From contig MU646303.1 of NCBI GenBank assembly GCA_026770585.1, positions 2,080,154 through 2,124,956 on the forward strand: a DNA stretch of 44,803 bases. Reading direction: 5' to 3'. A program made the position numbers and the translations under genes. Of the stretch, positions 1 to 9,448 are shown piece by piece. Source of the stretch: Baffinella frigidus (taxonomy: Eukaryota > Cryptophyceae > Cryptomonadales > Baffinellaceae). The notes beneath the pieces were generated by a model. The model saw only the letters and a program-made list of their open reading frames with translations. It was not told where the DNA came from and made no database searches. Positions within the stretch are counted from its first letter, which is position 1. Every line of letters starts with the position of its first letter.

Positions 1-135
1 TTAGGGTTTAGGGTTTAGGGTTTAGGGTGTAGGGTGTAGGGTGTAGGGTTTAGGGTGTAGGATTTAGGGTTTAGGGTTTAGGGTTTAGGGTTTAGGGTTT
101 AGGGTTTAGGGTTTAGGGTTTAGGGTTTAGGGTTT
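1..135 (+). repeat. TTTAGGG telomere-like array at window edge
   Basis: About 19 heptamers of TTTAGGG type, with TGTAGGG variants near bases 24-60. On the plus strand a true left chromosome end should begin with the C-rich strand (CCCTAAA), so this G-rich orientation does not fit a terminal telomere at base 1. It matches the orientation of filler seen in introns of minus-strand genes, and the gene here (RING-CH) is on the minus strand. Confidence 0.85.
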
Positions 136-343
136 AAGTTTAGAGTTGAGGTTCGCATGCCTCAAGGCATGTCATTTTGCCAAGCTGTTGAACCCCTCCC
201 GAACTTGCGTGCATCGTTCAGGGTGCGGATGGCAGAGCGATCACGCGAGGAGCTACATGTGTTGCGACTAGCAGCATGATTTTGGGGTGAGGGCGGAGGC
301 TGCCACTAGGATCACGGTTTAAGTGTGGGGGATGGGGGGTTGC

Positions 344-864
344 CTTGAAGATGCCGTGGCAGAGCTCGCAGCGCATGCTCTTCTTGATCTCGAACCACTC
401 CTGGAAGCACAGCGGGTGGATGTACCTGTCCCAATGCCAAGGGTACGAGTGAGAACACCATCTATTCCTCCCTAAACTCTCAACCCTAAGCACTGAACCA
501 TACAGCCACCAGCGTGCCACCCGTTCGCGCCTACAGGAAAAGAAGACGCTACTCGGAAGCGAGCCCCACGCTGCGGGGACGATCGTGGGGCAGCAGACGG
601 AGACGCCTTGTCACCAAATGGGGAGGGTCGAGGGACATGAGGGATGGGGTGCGATGCAAGAGACACCAAGGGGGGGTGCGAGAGCATGACGCACCCGACA
701 GAGCCGGTGCATTCGCACGGGCAGCGGCGCAGCGACGTCGAGTACTCGAAGCACACCCGGCACTTCACGTCCGGCGTGATCAGCGGGGCCGCCCCTTTCC
801 GCTGAGGATCCCTGGTTTCGGTTGCGAGGATCAACTGGCAGGCGTGAGACATGGTGTCGGGCAT
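344..864 (-). CDS. RING-CH (MARCH-type) E3 ubiquitin ligase, partial
   Basis: Two exons on the minus strand. One ends at 695 and may begin at the ATG at 864 or at an acceptor at 801; the second is 425-344. Joining 695 to 425 (phase 2) completes a C4HC3 RING-variant domain: CRVC, then CECTGSVGYIHPLC, then CELC. This is the C-x2-C...C-x-C-x7-H-x2-C...C-x2-C spacing of MARCH ligases, which transfer ubiquitin to membrane proteins. After HGIFK a GC-type donor (AAG/GCAACC) is possible; without splicing the frame stops at 218. The family usually has membrane segments after the RING, and these would lie beyond the left edge. It could instead be the last part of the upstream membrane-protein gene, but the splice phases do not fit that directly. 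Confidence 0.7.
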
Positions 865-1133
865 CAACTGTCAAGCTTCGGGCATGGAGGCTTTCGAGGA
901 TCAAGTGTCAGGTATTTCAAATAGAGGGACTGCCACAGCCGTACGCGCGCCACCCTCCCCTTCCAACCCCCGAACCATGTCTGTGGTGAGGTGCCGCAGG
1001 TGCGCACACCCCGACGTCAGCATCAACCTAACACTGGCATTCCGGGGGGTGCTACGTTATATGCAAAAACGCTGCGAAACGCGGGTGTCTGATCTCGTCC
1101 GGCGAGGCAACCTCAACCCCCACACCACAAGAG

Positions 1134-3335
1134 TTACTGCAATACAACCCGTTGACGATAAGAGACTTGCGACCCTTCACCCGTACGGTACCATGCCGGG
1201 AGGAGGTGTTGGACGAGCGACGCGAAGACAGACATCTGGATGAGGCACTTGAAGAGCACGGCCAACCCCGCGTGCACGCAGAAGTCGCCCAGCGGCGCCC
1301 ACACCAGCGCGGAGAGCGGCCATGCTGCCGCGAGCGCCTGTTGCCCGCACCCGGAGCCGTCAACGACACGCACACAGCTATGCATGGGCGTGTACCTACA
1401 CGTATACTCGTGTGTACGTGCACCAACCTTTCGACGAAACGCACATAGCTATGCGTGTACACACGCACCTGAGGTTGTACCTACACTCGTACCTGCACCT
1501 ACACCTGCAACACCACAACTACCAGCACCACCAGCGACACCCTCACCACCGACACCAACACATGTACACACGCACACGCACAAGAGCAAACTCAGAAAAG
1601 GCACGCTGCGCGTGTGAGCAAGTCAAACGTGTAAAAGCAGCTCACCACGAAGCACGTGGCAAACGGGGGGGTGAATTGACTGATGACGAAGTCCTTAGTC
1701 AAGTCGAGGGGCAAGGAGGTGACCACGAAGCCCTTGGCGAAGGAGGTGAGCAGCTCCTCCGGGCCAGTCAGCGACGTGGCCATCGCGATCTGCCACCAAC
1801 AAGTCGTTAGCCGCCACCACCATGTCAGGTCAGTCGTCCACCATTCGCCCTCTAGGCTTCAGTTTAGCGTCTTGTGTTTGGCGACTAGGGTCTGGCGTGT
1901 AGGGTTTAGGGTATAGGGTTCAGGGTCTAGGGCTTAGGGTTTAGGTGTTAGGGTTCATTAGGGTTTAGGGTTTGGGGTTTACTGCTAGAGTTTAGGGATT
2001 CGGAACTAGGGCGCAGGTTCTAGCGTGTTCTAGCATGTAAGATGCAGCGTGCAGGGTGAAACGTGCGGTCACCTGGTTGACGCGATCGACAACGTACACC
2101 TCTCCGCCCGGCAGGTGCTCACCCACTTGCTTCGCCTGATGCTCCGAGACCTGCCAGTGGCGAAAGAAAGTGTGTCATCAGCCATGCGCCGGCGGGGGAG
2201 GGGGCGCGGCGTGTATGGCTACAGGGATGTGACTCAGTGTTGATCGGGCTGGTAGAGGCGTGCGGTTTCGTGTCTTGACGGATCGACCCGCCGCTCTTTC
2301 AGCAGCATGTTTTAACGAGAAACGTTGCGGCACGGGTGGCGACATAGGACGCTGCGATCGGTTCAGGTAGGGGTTGTGACACACTTTCCGCAGTATCCCC
2401 TGCAATCATATCGCCTGCAAATAAAAAAAACGGTGACCTTGAAGGTTGCAGTGGAGGCGTCGAGAAGCGCATAGACAGACCCGACGCCCATGAAGAGAAT
2501 CAGGAACGGCAGCTCATCAAAGACCCGCTCCATGCCGGAGCCGAACAGTGAGTGCGCGACGGCGACGGACATGCCGATGGCGGAGAGCACGGTGAGCACG
2601 CCGCACAGCCCCACGGTGAAGCGCGAGCGGAAAGGCGGCTGCCATGGCTCGACCTGACGGTTCACCGCGCGCTGCGCGGCCGTTTTGAGCCCCAGCTGGG
2701 AGCGGACCCGCGTGAGCGTGGAATACTTGACGCCGTGGTCCGCGGCGCAGGTGATGTAGACGACGAGGATGAAGTAGGCGGCGAAATGCCAGCGCGGCAT
2801 GGCGTAGTGCTGCACCACGCTGGCCATGTTCGCGAGCGCTGCCGGGATGTCGTCTCGCCACAGCTGCAGGCTCTGCCAAGCCAACAGACAAAACGACGTG
2901 TTAACTACCAGGGATGCGCCCATCGCAGATGGTACATTCGTGGGGCAAACCCGGGGTCAATGGGGCTCGGGGCGGGTTCTTTGCGTGCATGGGACGGGAC
3001 ACACGGTTCCAGGGTTCCGTTGTACCTGAAAGACAAACGGCCTGCCGCGAGGATTGAAGATCCCGAGCGCACCGAGGAACGCAGCCAAGATGCCGATCAC
3101 AGCGGCAACACCCGGGTACTGCCACGGTCACGATCAGTGTCAGATGGAGGCGCCACCGCGACGCAGCCAGATATAGGTCGCATTTTTTACCCCAGATTTT
3201 TGTTAGGTGTGAAAGAGTGGACCCCGGCAGCGCGATTTAGGTGCTGGATCGTTGGGCGTAGACCTTGGCACATAATCGCCCGTGCTGGTAGAACCACCAG
3301 CGGAGCCACACGGTAATGCCAACGCCGTTGCGGGT
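1134..3335 (-). CDS. NPC1/Patched-like sterol-sensing-domain protein, N-terminal half only
   Basis: Minus-strand exons 3335-3264, 3118-3026, 2872-2438, 2150-2073, 1789-1646 and 1337-1181, all phase-compatible; a readthrough stop lies at 1134. The encoded chain begins with WLRWWFYQHGRLCAKYPG and a membrane segment, as where NPC1 and Patched re-enter the membrane. It then gives four or five more membrane segments, with PFLILFMGVGSVYALL and AGLAVLFKCLIQMSVFASLV aligning by eye with the NPC1 sterol-sensing domain. These proteins move sterols or lipids through membranes. Oddities: the Asp normally in the GVD motif is Gly here, the large lumenal loop is missing between 3026 and 2872, and the second transporter half is absent. 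It may be a degenerating copy or a genuinely short SSD protein. Exons upstream of 3335 were not found. Confidence 0.55.
1893..2000 (+). repeat. Degenerate TTTAGGG intron filler
   Basis: Imperfect TTTAGGG heptamers lying between minus-strand exons 2150-2073 and 1789-1646, so they read CCCTAAA on the coding strand. Confidence 0.7.
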
Positions 3336-5230
3336 CTGGGTCCTCCCCGGCATTATGATCCCTTGGAACCCAACTACAGCTCTGCGGACGCCGTCAGACG
3401 AAAGTTTCTTGCAGGAGCGGGGCGACGCAGGGGCTGTATCGGGCCGCCAGACGCACAGGCGACCACACGTGCAGCTCCAGAGAGAGGAGTGTTGAGGGTG
3501 GGCGCGGATCCGAAGGTTGGTGCGACCAGCCCTGTGGTCAGGCGAAAAATCTAAAACAGTGGGTTTTTACTTCTGACTGGCTTACGTCTGGCTTACTGCA
3601 AAAGTCATGAATAAGTTGACTTTTGCGGACACCAGTGCAACTTTAAGTTGACCAATCCACTTTGAACTGCCCATGAGATCAGAATCATGCGGATCCGCGC
3701 ATAGGTTGACTCCCTTCCTCCTCCGCCCGCGGCAGGCTAGGAATCCGCGTGGCGGGATTCGAGCAGATTTCCCGCCTGCCTCACCACCCGAGGCAGGGCT
3801 AGGGAAGCCAGGGTTTGTAGGACCCGAAGCTTCGAACTCGGGCGTACTGAATCGGCGGATCCGCGCATGTCTCGGATCCGCCGTTCCTTATGTCGCGGGC
3901 GGTCGGGCAGGATCGAAACCTGTTATATCCCCACGATCTCCATCGCTAGGGAAGAAAGGGTTGGTAGAACCCCCAGCTTCGAACTCGGGCGTCGTGAATC
4001 GGCACTTCGGTGCCGAGCATGTCCCGCGCCTGTGAAGTGTACTGGGGGAGAGCAAGTCATCTCGGGACATGGGTGCGTAAGTTGAGAACCTTCGGGTGTC
4101 GGACCTCTGCTCTCATGTCCGGTGAAGACTTATGCAATCTTCTGAGGTACATCCTCAGCTGCGCGAAGTGCGGTTCCCCTGTGTAATTTGCTATCTCCGC
4201 AGGCCTCTCCTCTCGGGTGGGTCGTCCAGGGTTGGCTCCGCGTGTTTTTGCCCGTGTTTTCTCACACGGCATGTCTGACGCGTGTGGCTCCTTTGCAGTC
4301 GGTTGCGGAAGCGCCAAGGGAGCAGCACGCATGACGAAGCTTACAAGAAAGCTGAAGAGCGCCGACTACAACAACCCAATTGTTCTCCGGGTCTTGAGGC
4401 CCGCAGCGGGGTTCAAGCCCCCGCGAGAGTTTCAGTCGCACTTCAGCACTCAGCAAAGCTATCCGTGACACCCAGTCTCGGAGGAGGGGGGTGAATGGTG
4501 GCCATGATGTATCAGTACAAATTAAGTCGCCTTCAACATGGCACTGCCGCTGTGTACGCCACATGAGGAAGAGACCTTGACTGAAACAACGAGTTATGGA
4601 TACCGCGTTGGCTCCCGCGTGCATGTCTGCCGGTCATGTCCCTGCTCGAGCGAAATCCACGATGCGAATTGGAAGGGCTGCTTTGTACGTCATGAGTTCA
4701 AGTACCCGGGAACCGCACGTGGAATCCCGCGAGGTGTGTAACATGGTGTGCCACGTGCCGGCGTGGTTGGGGCAGAGACAGCACCGCGCTCGTGAATCCC
4801 CGCCGGATTTAAAGAATGCGTGCTCACAATCCTGGCAATTGCTCAGACGAACACCGCCCCTAGCATTGTTCAGTCGAACAGCGCCCACGCCGCCGCATTG
4901 GCCCCAGCGTTCTTCGCCTCTGCGGGAAAGATTCGATCCGGGGTAGCACTGCCCCCCCCTGCGGCCTCCACCCCATCTCCGCCGCGCGGAGGCCACGCGG
5001 TGTCGATTTCGCGCCTTGCCTGAGATAGTAGCAGCCGCTCTGCCAGGGCATCGAGACACGTCCCCGATCAGATTGCCAGGACAGGATTATCACTCATCCT
5101 AGAAAAGAATATATCAATAGGATTAAGAGGAAACTAGGGGGAAAACAAGTGCCGAGCGGGTCATATTTGACCCCCGGCAGATTGAACGCCCGGTTGCAGG
5201 CCTGGGTACTGTAGGAGCGTATGAGGCTAC
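3336..5230. other. No gene recognised; direct repeats
   Basis: I see no exon chain here. Two imperfect copies of about 75 bp (roughly 3795-3870 and 3944-4022) share the phrase CTTCGAACTCGGGCG and each ends in a small GC-rich palindrome. Upstream exons of the SSD gene could hide here but none could be supported. Confidence 0.5.
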
Positions 5231-5238
5231 CCTCTGCG

Positions 5239-5363
5239 TACAGGGGTACCTCGCCCATAAGAAACCGCCCCCCCTCTAGGACCACCAGAGGGTCCTAGCT
5301 AGGCATGGTCCTGCTGTAGGGTCCTAGGGGAGGGCGGTTTCTTATGAGCGAGGTACCCCTGTA
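5239..5363. mobile_element. Hairpin element, family A
   Basis: About 125 bp with near-perfect terminal inverted repeats beginning TACAGGGGTACCTCGC and continuing through CATAAGAAACCGCCC, around a CCTAGGACC-type core. Non-coding, MITE-like. The same family recurs at 5453, 19284, 19872, 28658 and 29051. Confidence 0.8.
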
Positions 5364-5452
5364 CGGGATACGATTTTTGCATGGCATGCGCCTGCGAGTC
5401 TCCACACTTGCACTCACGGGCTCGTGTGCCTCCCCTGCACGGTGAGAGTATT

Positions 5453-5574
5453 GGGGCACCTCGCTCACAAGAAAGCGCCAACCACCCTAGGACCTCTGTA
5501 AGGCCCTAGGCGTAGGCCTACAGTACTGTCGGGTCCTAGGGGGGGCAGTTTCTTACGAACGAGGTACCCCTGTA
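5453..5574. mobile_element. Hairpin element, family A (diverged)
   Basis: Left arm GGGGCACCTCGCTCACAAG, right arm ending GAGGTACCCCTGTA. The core carries CCCTAGG palindromes like the copy at 5239. Confidence 0.7.
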
Positions 5575-6712
5575 GGTCAAGTGGAGGTATCCACAAAGGA
5601 CCTTTCCCATGGGACAGGAGGGGTAGAGACCTGCAACGCGCAAGCGCAAGCAGCTGGCCTCCACCCCCGCGCGCCGCACCACCGCTGCCGCCAGCGTGAA
5701 TCCCGCCCCCCCCCCCCACCCCGCATCGATGGCTTCCTCGCCCCGCCCCAACTCGCCACCCACAGCGCCTCCTGGTGTGGGTTCTAGGGTTATGAGCCTG
5801 GGTTGCCACGCGTGTGGGGGTAAATCAACGAAAAACAGGGGACTCCGTGCCACGCCAGGGGGCTCGAGGGAAACCGACGTCTTATCCACGACAGATCTGG
5901 CGTCGTTGACAGACGTATTCAGGGAATTTCCCACGAAAGATGTCAACCGTGGGTGTGTTTAGCCCTCTGGCGTGGTGGCGCACGAAGCGTGCATTGTCCC
6001 ACCTCTCGCCCTAGCGTGAAGCGGTCGTGTTTATCAACTTCATGAACCTCGCATTTCCCCCGTTGAGACCTGGCGCGTGGGGAGCCGCTTCGAGTAGGAG
6101 CCTGGGTGACCACGCGTGGGGAAGTACATCAACGACACGGGACTCTTTGGCGCACGTAACGTTCGTGTGGGTATCAAGGCTCGAAGGGCACCGTCAGGAT
6201 GCACGGTTAAGAGGACGCCAAAGTAGATTCGACTCCGTGGCACGCGGGGCGTGCAGCGATCAGAGACCTGGCGCGAGGGGAGCGAAGGGCTCCGTGAGGA
6301 TGCAAGGTTGTGAGGACCTGGCGCGAGGGGAGCGGCTTGGAGGGTAGCGAGGCGCGCCTCGTCTTCCGCGAGCGACGCCAGCTTGCTCGCCCCCGCCCTG
6401 CATACATCACATAACACCTTTAGAACATGCCATAGAGCGTGTTAGCTAGCAAGGGAAGAGCGAAACGAGCTTGCTCGCCCCCGCCCTGCATCATACAACA
6501 TCTCAGGAACATGCCATTGAGCGTATTAGGAATATGTGTCGCGTGGTCCACAACTCGGCGTAGGCACCTCCATGAAAAGAAGACGTTCGCGCCCGCTCTG
6601 TGTTGCGCGGCGGACAACGCAGCGTACGCACGTGGTTTATGGGTGGGCAATAAACTTTGTCAGCACAACTTTGTCAGCGCAGGGGTACTGAAGAAAACTC
6701 CTCCCCACCGAA
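5575..6712. repeat. No gene recognised; several direct repeats
   Basis: No exon chain seen. Imperfect duplications include 5790-5850 with 6095-6150 (both with GAGCCTGGGT and ACCACGCGTG-like words), GACCTGGCGCG units near 6066, 6265 and 6316, and a block of about 65 bp at 6375-6445 repeated at 6470-6535 (GCTTGCTCGCCCCCGCCCTG). Confidence 0.5.
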
Positions 6713-6715
6713 GCC

Positions 6716-6836
6716 TACAGGGCTTCCTCGAACGCAAGGACACGCGTCGCCTTAGGGTCCTACGAAAGGTCCAGTCCTATGAGCGTATGATCACCCTAGT
6801 GACGGTGCGTGCCCTTAATTTCGAGTAACCCCTATA
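6716..6836. mobile_element. Hairpin element, family B (diverged)
   Basis: Begins TACAGGGCTTCCTCGAACG and ends with the inverse, CGAGTAACCCCTATA. Related to better-preserved copies at 19628 and 33817, with AAGGACACGC next to the left arm. Confidence 0.55.
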
Positions 6837-6906
6837 CAGTAGGCCGGTGCCTGGGGTCCTGCCGCGGTCCTAGGTGGGAAACGCTGTCTTACAACCGAGG
6901 TCTGCC

Positions 6907-7010
6907 TATCCCTTGAGTGGCGATGGGGTTAACATTGACACCAAAGAGGTCCTAGGCTCGTACGTTTGCCCTACCGTAGGGCGTATGCGCCTGCTGGCCA
7001 CTTGAGGGAT
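6907..7010. mobile_element. Hairpin element, family C
   Basis: Terminal inverted repeats TATCCCTTGAGTGGC and GCCACTTGAGGGAT. Inside are GGGGTTAACATTGAC and the palindrome CCCTACCGTAGGG. Four related copies lie in 19041-20409. Confidence 0.75.
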
Positions 7011-7489
7011 GAAGGGCACTGACGCAGCCAGGATCCACGCCGCACGAAAAAGGGGGAAGGCACAGCACTCCGGGGTAAAGTCACTCCGGTCATCCCACAC
7101 GGGACTGTATCCCAAGACTCACGTCAAGCTACACGGGACTGTACCCCCGGATTGCGGTCATCCTACACGGGAATGTATCCCCAGAGGCACGGAGGGTACC
7201 TGAACATGTCCTCTCGGCGGTCCAGCGCGGCTCTCAGAACCTGCCCGATCCACCCACTTCAGCCTTGGCGGAGGTGAGGGTTTAGGGTTCTGGGTTTAGG
7301 GGAAACAGCCAGGCCACACAGCGGACTTCGAAGGGATTTTGAATAAACCCTATGCGATAAGACCTAGGACCCTACAGTAGGCAGCCCGTAGGGTCATAGG
7401 GGGGGTCCTACAGATAAGGTAACGGAAACTAGGGCTCTCCGCGCCCGAAAATCCCTTCGTCACTCTATGTGTGGTGGGGCACCTCCCGA
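7011..7489. other. No gene recognised
   Basis: Short repeated phrases (ACACGGGACTGTA and ACACGGGAATGTA, 7095-7175) are the only structure noted. No exon chain. Confidence 0.4.
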
Positions 7490-7640
7490 TTTAATCTCGG
7501 AACATAACTGAATCAGTTGTGTTTTTATGCTATCTTACGCCTGGCTTGTATGCCTAAAATAGCATATCCACCCTGAACTTAAGGGTTAGAGGCCTTAAGA
7601 TACGCAACTGATTCAGTTATATTCCGAAATGAGATTGCTG
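7490..7640. mobile_element. AT-rich hairpin element, family F
   Basis: Inverted repeats ATCTCGGAACATAACTGAAT and its near-complement ending ATATTCCGAAATGAGAT bracket about 90 bp. Non-coding MITE-like element, clearly more AT-rich than its surroundings. Confidence 0.7.
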
Positions 7641-7907
7641 CGCATGGTACGAATCGCAGGCAAGTCTGGGACGAATGGTCGGGGTGAGGCTCGTCACCTG
7701 TCCCAGTTCACGTGCTGGGTTCCCGAGCCAAATGGAAAGCAGGGTTCTGCGCGCAGGTGAGCACCTGAGCACCCTCGCGTGTGAGAAGCGTCATGGCCGC
7801 GCTGCCACCATCCCCCCGCGCCACCTCCTCGGCACTTGCCTCTGCATCCACCGCCTCGCCGTCCCCTGGTGTACGAGACCCAGCCATCACCTCCAAGCGG
7901 GGAACAA

Positions 7908-8031
7908 TCTAGCTCTGCCTGAGATTTATTCTGGCTTGCCATCAAGGTTTTCGATTCGCCCTTTTGAACTGAAGTTCTGCTCTTACATAAACTATAAGAG
8001 CGAGCCTTAATAAAACTGAGGCAGAGCTAGA
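7908..8031. mobile_element. Hairpin element, family G
   Basis: Ends TCTAGCTCTGCCTGAG and CTGAGGCAGAGCTAGA are inverse complements around an AT-rich middle. Related ends (CTCTGCCTCACTCGG) occur at 39932 and 41042, and a partial copy follows at about 8099. Confidence 0.65.
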
Positions 8032-8295
8032 CAACGCTCCGCTGGGCGAGAAGCGGGAGGGGCGGCAAGGACCAGGGGCGGGTGGGCGCAGGGTGCGGTC
8101 TAGCTCTCCCTGCGTTAAACTCGGTTCGCCATCAAACACATTTCGAGCAGATACTCCAGGACAAAAGGGTGAGTTAAATGGTTTTATTGCGAGCGCAGTT
8201 TTCCGCAGGCAGAAGCAGGGGGTGGGCGGTGCCTGCGGCTCCCTCCTTGCCTGCCTCCTTTCTCTGTGCGTGCACGCGCAGCCGAAGCACCTGCG

Positions 8296-8710
8296 TTAGG
8301 GTTTATGGTTCAGGGCTTGGAGTTTAGGGTTTAGGGATCAGAGTGTATGGTTGAGGGTTTATGGTTGAGGGTTTATGGTTGAGAGTTTAGGGTTGAGGGT
8401 GTAGGGTTTGTGGTTTGGGGTTTCGAGTTTAGGGTTTGGGGATCAGGGTGTAGGTTTAAGGGTTTAGAATTTAGGGTTCATGGTTCAGGGTTCAAGGTTC
8501 AGAGTTCAGGGTTCAGGGTTTAGGGTGTAGGGTTCAGGTTTACGGTGCGGGGTTTACGGTGTACGGTTTGCGGTTTACGATATACGGTTTACGGTTTAGG
8601 GTTTACGGTTTAGGGTGCATAGTTTAGGGTATAGGGTTTAGGGTTTAGGGTTCAGGGTTCAGTGTTTATGGTTCAGGGGTAATGATTTAGGGTGTAGGGT
8701 GTAGTGGTTA
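8296..8710 (+). repeat. Degenerate TTTAGGG/GTTCAGG filler
   Basis: About 400 bp of imperfect TTTAGGG, GTTCAGGG and TTTACGG heptamers in G-rich orientation on the plus strand, downstream of the minus-strand SET exons. Probably intron or 3' flank of that gene. Confidence 0.8.
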
Positions 8711-9147
8711 GAGAGGTCGACAAGGCGGTGCGGATGAGATGGGGCGAGGGTCATGCCAGGCAAACGCGCCGGGAGGTTCCTGGAGAGGTTAGGCGATAGA
8801 CCAGATGGGAACACGCTGCACTCCCAAGGCCGCAACGACAGATTCTGACAACCAACAACCTGTCAAATAACAAGGAGGTGCGGGGGGGGGACAGAACCTG
8901 GAGGAACCCCTGGAGCGCTGACTCACTGGGAGCCATCCAGCCTGCGGGAGCACATCAAGTTTATTCGATACTCACAAAATCACGGAATCCTGAGTGTGAC
9001 AGAGCGGAATCCAGCCGGGAACCAGCCATGCATCAGCCGGTTCAACACGCCACGTCGAAAAGGTGGCCGGGGTGTGGTTGGAGTCTCACGCCTCTCACAA
9101 AGCGCAGCTCTAGGCACTTGTGAAGCACGGCGGACACGACCGCATGC

Positions 9148-9415
9148 GTTTGGGGTTTGGGGTTTATGGTTCAAGGTTTAGGGTTCAGGGTTTAGGGTTT
9201 AGGGTTTAGGGTTTAGGGCTTCAGGCTTAGGGTTCAGGGTTTAGGGTTTATGGTCCAGGGTTTGGGGTTCAGGTTTCAGGGGTTACGGTTCAGGGTTTAG
9301 GGTTTAGGGTTCAGGGTCCAGGTTGCAGGGTGTAGGGTTCAGGGTTCAGGGTTCAGGGTTTAGGGTTGAGGGTGTGGGGTTCATGGTTTAGGGTTGAGGG
9401 TCCAGGGTGTGCACC
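9148..9415 (+). repeat. Degenerate TTTAGGG filler
   Basis: Imperfect TTTAGGG and TTCAGGG heptamers next to a possible SET-gene exon (9602-9449), in the orientation expected for a minus-strand gene. Confidence 0.8.
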
Positions 9416-9448
9416 CTCGTCCGCCTCTCCATCGCTGCTCGCAGGCGC

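Noticed and set aside
1-140. Terminal telomere
   Set aside because: The strand orientation is opposite to that of a left chromosome end, and near-identical arrays occur throughout the introns.
6439-6828. 129-codon plus-strand ORF
   Set aside because: It crosses direct repeats and a family B hairpin; no splice-consistent neighbours and no recognisable family.
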